This document shows positions 7,001-9,566 of a DNA stretch of 9,566 nucleotides, piece by piece. The stretch's first letter is position 1, and each line of letters opens with the position of its first letter. Source of the stretch: Acidobacteriota bacterium (GTDB lineage: Bacteria; Acidobacteriota; Terriglobia; UBA7540); NCBI GenBank assembly GCA_021827245.1, contig JAKAWN010000263.1, positions 1 through 9,566 on the forward strand. The letters are read 5' to 3'. Position numbers and translations under genes: made by a program. Under the pieces are notes generated by a model that was not told the origin of the DNA, did not search any database, and was given only the letters and a program-made list of their open reading frames with translations.

Positions 7001-7543
7001 CTACGTGTACTCCGCAAAGATGTCGTCCATGGCGTCCGCGACGCCATAGCCGAAGTTTCGGCAGAGGTCTCGCACTCGATCCAGCCTGTCGAGCAAGGCC
7101 TCCCGGCTCTCGGCAGGTAAAGTCTTCGCAGTATTGAGGGCCTGCTCGAACATACGCACCAGGGCGTTGAGGTAGTCTTCATCGTCGTTTCCAAACTCTT
7201 TGCAAAAGCCGGCGGCCAACTCGCAATAGAAGACCCTCAACTCGGCAAGTCCCGCAGGTTCACCGACGGCCTTCTGGTAATGGAAAATGGCCTGCTTGGC
7301 TTTGGCGACCGAAGTCTCCTGGTTTCGTAAGACATCTGGCCATAACCAACGATCGATCATCTGCTTGTACGGTTTCAGGACGTCCTTTTCGAGACCCACA
7401 CGGGCATGAAGAAACGTCCGGTTATCCTTGTGTGCTGCGTAGAGATCCTGGACCAAGCCCAGCAAGGCTGTACGATCGAAACTCTCGAGCCCGGCCTTGA
7501 CATCTTTCCACGTCGGTTGTGATTTTGACTGCCTTCTGATCAT
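7001..7543 (-). CDS. DUF6155-like conserved protein of unknown function
   Basis: The 180-residue soluble protein begins MIRRQSKSQPTWKDVKAGL. It contains LVQDLYAAHKDNRTFLHARV, then PYKQMIDRWLWPDV, VAKAKQAIFHYQKAVGEP, LAELRVFYCELAAGFCKEFG and a C-terminal helical part ending DAMDDIFAEYT. These blocks match what I remember of the DUF6155 family, which is helical and has no known activity. No catalytic motif, signal peptide or membrane helix is seen. ATG-7543 follows only a weak purine stretch, so translation may be coupled to the ccbP-type gene that ends 51 nt upstream on the same strand; the pair is probably an operon. The gene itself appears intact. Confidence 0.75.
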   Translation of the reverse strand: MIRRQSKSQPTWKDVKAGLESFDRTALLGLVQDLYAAHKDNRTFLHARVGLEKDVLKPYKQMIDRWLWPDVLRNQETSVAKAKQAIFHYQKAVGEPAGLAELRVFYCELAAGFCKEFGNDDEDYLNALVRMFEQALNTAKTLPAESREALLDRLDRVRDLCRNFGYGVADAMDDIFAEYT

Positions 7544-7594
7544 GTGTCAGATTCTATCAGCGAAGCGGGATGAACGGTGGGAACCGCCGTGAAT

Positions 7595-7907
7595 TCAGAA
7601 GCAGTAGCCTTGGGAGACCCAGTAATGCCAGTCGGCGATGGCCTCGGCGGTTGATTCGTCGGCGTCGAGGGGGAGTCAGTTGAGAGAGTGGGATTGCAAG
7701 ATTCCGGCCTGTCCAGTGGATCAGTACAAGCATGTCGCTGGAGCACGCATCTTCAGGAGCCATGCGGCAGACTTCGACCGTTTCACCTTTGTGGAGCGGC
7801 GAAACCACCTTGGCCACGATGCACTTGGCTTGGAATGGGAATCGAATTTTCTCCTCCAAGTAGTAGTACCAGCCCATGGCCTGCTCTTCCGGTCCATAGG
7901 CATCCAC
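7595..7907 (-). pseudogene. CcbP-type calcium-binding protein gene, frameshifted in a G5 tract
   Basis: CcbP-family proteins are small acidic Ca2+-binding proteins first studied in Anabaena. From GTG-7907 the translation is VDAYGPEEQAMGWYYYLEEK, then IRFPFQAKCIVAKVVSPLHK, MAPEDACSSDMLVLIHW and NLAIPLSQLTP, a close fit to the family. After LTP the frame goes off into PRRRRINRRG and ends at 7557. Removing one C from the five-C run (GGGGG at 7669-7673 on the plus strand) restores DADESTAEAIADWHYWVSQG, the expected family ending, with TGA at 7595-7597, giving about 103 residues. The frame also stays open upstream of the GTG and reads RDPVREDRIENEVI, which resembles the family N-terminus but has no start codon. 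So it is either a real pseudogene or carries one or two indel errors. Also usable as a 117-residue frameshifted product. Confidence 0.8.
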
Positions 7908-8046
7908 GATAACTTCGTTCTCGATGCGGTCCTCTCTAACTGGATCTCTTTGGGTCTTCTGTGTCCTTTCGGTAAGGCTGCATGACTTGTACTGACGAAA
8001 GTTGCTAACGTCTGTCTTATGCCCAGGAGGGCAAGGAGGACAGACG

Positions 8047-8370
8047 ATGGCGGATGAGATTTCTGATATTCCCCTTGAAATGAATTATTTCGGCAAGATA
8101 CAGCGAACGGAAGTGCGCCTTCTGGGCCAGTCCAGTCGCTTGCCGTTCGGTGGGCGTGCTCCAAGCCGGTCCGCACCCGTTCCGGCGGGACCGCCCCTTC
8201 GAACTCCGCATTTTGCGGTGCACCGCAAAACGGGGATGCTAAGAAATGCGCGATTATGCAAAACCACAGCGCTCATGGGGCCTCGTGGTTCACATGTCGG
8301 TCGTACCGATTCTTGCATAATGCAGGATCAAACAGCGAAACACAGCCAGAAAGTCGATCCTGGAAAATAA
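8047..8370 (+). CDS. Doubtful 107-residue hypothetical protein with an excellent ribosome binding site
   Basis: ATG-8047 is preceded by AAGGAGGA at 6-nt spacing, the best Shine-Dalgarno sequence in the window. The first ~23 residues (MADEISDIPLEMNYFGKIQR) look like normal protein. From about residue 30 the translation becomes Arg/Pro/Ser-rich and runs through the palindrome cluster at 8166-8321, so the downstream part probably is not natural coding sequence. This may be the 5' end of a gene cut by an inserted or rearranged segment, or a chance frame. Family not recognised. Confidence 0.25.
   Translation: MADEISDIPLEMNYFGKIQRTEVRLLGQSSRLPFGGRAPSRSAPVPAGPPLRTPHFAVHRKTGMLRNARLCKTTALMGPRGSHVGRTDSCIMQDQTAKHSQKVDPGK
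8211..8230. repeat. 20-bp perfect palindrome
   Basis: TTTTGCGGTGCACCGCAAAA is fully self-complementary with no loop. It lies just after another symmetric pair, CGGTCC (8166-8171) with GGACCG (about 8188-8193). Such sites suit a dimeric DNA-binding protein or a recombinase, or fold as a cruciform. Confidence 0.6.
8253..8321. repeat. Nested inverted repeats, 69 bp
   Basis: The outer arms ATTATGCAA (8253-8261) and TTGCATAAT (8313-8321) are a perfect 9-bp inverted pair. Inside, AACCAC (8262-8267) pairs with GTGGTT (8285-8290), directly abutting the left outer arm. A third symmetric site, TCGGT-CGT-ACCGA, lies at about 8297-8309. The set looks like a recombination site, the end of a mobile element, or a structured RNA. 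No integrase or recombinase gene is visible nearby except the IS1595 transposase, which is not of that type. Confidence 0.45.
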
Positions 8371-8552
8371 GTGGACCATAAGCCGCGACTTGACAAGCGA
8401 CATCCCGTGTATTGTCAGCGGGAGCCTTTGCCCTTCAGCCGATAGGACAGATTCGGATTCACGCGTAGATCACGGAGGGAGACCCAAATCAGTGAATTGG
8501 GAAACGAAAAGCGGCGATGAGCAGGAGCCCAAACAGGATGGAATAAAATAAA
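8322..8552. other. Gap between the palindrome cluster and the IS element
   Basis: No convincing gene. TTGACA at about 8392-8397 resembles a -35 element, but no good -10 follows at 16-18 nt; TGACA and TGTCA form a short inverted pair there. The last 12 bases before the IS are almost pure A/T, a typical IS1595-family target. Confidence 0.35.
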
Positions 8553-8576
8553 GGGGGTATGCACTTGACTCCCGTA
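8553..8576 (+). repeat. IS1595-family left terminal inverted repeat
   Basis: Starts GGGGGTATGCACTTGACT and is identical for 24 bp to the inverted right end; after one mismatch two more bases match. Confidence 0.92.
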
Positions 8577-8593
8577 GCCACAAGATGTAGTGT
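8565..8593 (+). promoter_or_regulatory. Transposase promoter starting inside the left terminal repeat
   Basis: TTGACT (8565-8570) and TAGTGT (8588-8593) are separated by exactly 17 bp. The -35 lies inside the inverted repeat and the -10 just inside the element. Transcription would begin near 8600, only a few bases before ATG-8603, giving an almost leaderless message. Confidence 0.5.
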
Positions 8594-8602
8594 TTGCCGG
8601 AT

Positions 8603-9523
8603 ATGGAGGAATATCCGCGAACGATGCAGGAGTTTGAGGATTGGTTTGGGCGTGAGGAGCGCTGTCGAGAGTATCTGCTTCGTCACCGCTGGCCAGAAGG
8701 ATTTCGCTGTCCTCGTTGTGGGAATGATCGTGCCTGGCAGATGGGACGCATGCTTTTTCGGTGTACAAAATGTGAGTTTGAAACCTCGCTCACGGCAGGG
8801 ACGCTGTTCCAAGATACCCGGAAGCCCCTGCGGCTTTGGTTTCAGGCGATGTGGTACGTGACGAATCAAAAGCAGGGGGTGAAGGCCTTAGGACTGCAGC
8901 GTCTGCTGGGCTTGGGCAGTTACCGGACGGCCTGGACGTGGTTGCATAAGTTGCGGCGTGCCATGGTGCGTCCGGGTCGGGATCGGTTGTCGGGAACGGT
9001 GGAAGTCGATGAGACCTTTGTGGGTGGTCCCGAGCCCGGGAAACGGGGCCGTGGAGCGGCTGGCAAGACGCTGGTGCTGGTGGCGGCTCAACAGGATGGC
9101 CCGAGGATCGGCCGTATCCGCCTGCGGCGCATCAGGGATGCTTCTGGTCCCGTTCTGCAAGCAGCTATCGAAAGTATGATTGCGCCAGGCAGCCGGGTGC
9201 GCACGGATGGCTGGGTCGGCTACAACGGCTTGGAGGCGGGTGGATATTCGCATGAGGTGATCCGACAGGAAACCACCATCGGAGACAATCTCCTGCCTTT
9301 GGCAAATCGGGTTGCCTCACTGCTGAAACGGGGGCTCCTGGGGACTCGTCAGGGAGCGGTTCAACCTTCCCATCTGGATTACTATCTGGATGAGTTTACC
9401 TTCCGTTTTAACCGTCGGACCTCACACTCACGGGGTAAACTGTTCTATCGCCTTGTCCAACAAGCCTTGATGATCGATCCTGTACCAGCCAAGCTGATCT
9501 CGAGCAAGAGCCTCAAATCTTGA
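8603..9523 (+). CDS. IS1595-family transposase (ISXO2-like domain)
   Basis: This enzyme cuts and joins the element's ends. The 306-residue product starts MEEYPRTMQEFEDWF, as family members do. It has an N-terminal zinc ribbon with CPRC (36-39) and CTKC (54-57), a helical DNA-binding region, then the ISXO2-like catalytic core with VDETFVGG (D136), RTDGWVGY (D202) and the C-terminal YLDEFTFRFNRR. Where many relatives have His in LPWVHR, this one has N235 (LPLANR), with K242 seven residues on. That spacing fits the DDNK-type active site known in part of the family. ATG-8603 is chosen by homology; TTG-8594 is three codons earlier, and ATG-8624 has GGAGGA 13 nt upstream. There is no frameshift or internal stop, so the transposase appears functional. 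Confidence 0.93.
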   Translation: MEEYPRTMQEFEDWFGREERCREYLLRHRWPEGFRCPRCGNDRAWQMGRMLFRCTKCEFETSLTAGTLFQDTRKPLRLWFQAMWYVTNQKQGVKALGLQRLLGLGSYRTAWTWLHKLRRAMVRPGRDRLSGTVEVDETFVGGPEPGKRGRGAAGKTLVLVAAQQDGPRIGRIRLRRIRDASGPVLQAAIESMIAPGSRVRTDGWVGYNGLEAGGYSHEVIRQETTIGDNLLPLANRVASLLKRGLLGTRQGAVQPSHLDYYLDEFTFRFNRRTSHSRGKLFYRLVQQALMIDPVPAKLISSKSLKS

Positions 9524-9540
9524 GACACAACCTGTAGGGT

Positions 9541-9564
9541 TACGGGAGTCAAGTGCATACCCCC
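9541..9564 (-). repeat. IS1595-family right terminal inverted repeat
   Basis: Reads AGTCAAGTGCATACCCCC at its outer end, the exact inverse of the left end over 24 bp, 17 nt past the transposase stop. Confidence 0.92.
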
Positions 9565-9566
9565 AT

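Larger units (their letters stand above)
8553..9564 (+). mobile_element. Complete IS1595-family insertion sequence, 1012 bp
   Basis: The element is bounded by perfect 24-bp terminal inverted repeats and holds one transposase gene that fills nearly all of it. Length, gene content and transposase type fit IS1595. There are no passenger genes. The left flank is A/T-rich (AAAATAAA). IS1595 elements usually make 8-bp target duplications, but only two bases (AT) follow the right end, so this cannot be tested here; those two do not match the start of the left 8-mer. Confidence 0.9.

Noticed and set aside
7721..8176. Minus-strand 151-codon frame overlapping the ccbP-type gene
   Set aside because: It reads the ccbP region in the wrong frame; its only interest is that the region around 7950-7983 might join ccbP through an indel.
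8545..8552. Target-site duplication of the IS (AAAATAAA)
   Set aside because: Only two bases remain after the right end and they read AT, not AA, so no duplication can be shown.
1..9566. CRISPR array, tRNA or rRNA
   Set aside because: No regularly spaced direct repeats, no cloverleaf-like sequence and no conserved rRNA stretch were seen on reading both strands.

Overview
The window is about 9.6 kb of GC-rich bacterial DNA. It looks like chromosome from a soil-type Acidobacteriota or a relative. The main reason is the gene at 3998-5386: a kinase-like domain carrying HGHLKPAN and SSDG in place of HRD and DFG, a single membrane helix and a TonB C-terminal domain. As I recall, that architecture is common in Acidobacteriota. 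The TPR protein with an N-terminal membrane anchor fits the same picture. The assignment is an inference; no rRNA or other marker gene is present.

Layout. 1-254: C-terminal end of a membrane (cytochrome b/NarI-like) subunit. 255-691: no convincing gene. 692/728-1447: anchored five-repeat TPR protein. 1489-3023: a RecQ-type helicase split by a one-base deletion near 2111 and without recognisable RQC/HRDC domains. 3046-3912: an exported metallo-beta-lactamase-fold protein with the complete metal and tyrosine set of AHL lactonases, in lower-GC DNA than its neighbours. 3998-5386 (-): the TonB-linked predicted pseudokinase, convergent with the lactonase. 5634-6231 (-): an intact higBA toxin-antitoxin pair with a candidate operator. 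6274-7000: mostly non-coding, with one doubtful small ORF. 7001-7907 (-): a DUF6155-like protein preceded by a CcbP-type calcium-binding protein gene that is frameshifted in a G5 tract. 8047-8370: a doubtful ORF with an excellent ribosome binding site running into a cluster of palindromes. 8553-9564: a complete IS1595-family insertion sequence with 24-bp perfect terminal inverted repeats. The window stops two bases after its right end.

How the genes relate. Two likely operons are visible: higB-higA (10-nt gap) and ccbP-DUF6155 (51-nt gap), both on the minus strand. The remaining genes look like independent units. The window has the look of an accessory or decaying region: a TA pair, an IS, one certain broken helicase, one certain broken small gene, and small orphan ORFs. 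Both certain frameshifts are single-base indels at runs of G/C, so sequencing or assembly error has to be excluded before calling them pseudogenes. I did not find a clear multi-gene system of a new type. The most distinctive items are the predicted pseudokinase-TonB fusion and the nested palindromes at 8166-8321.
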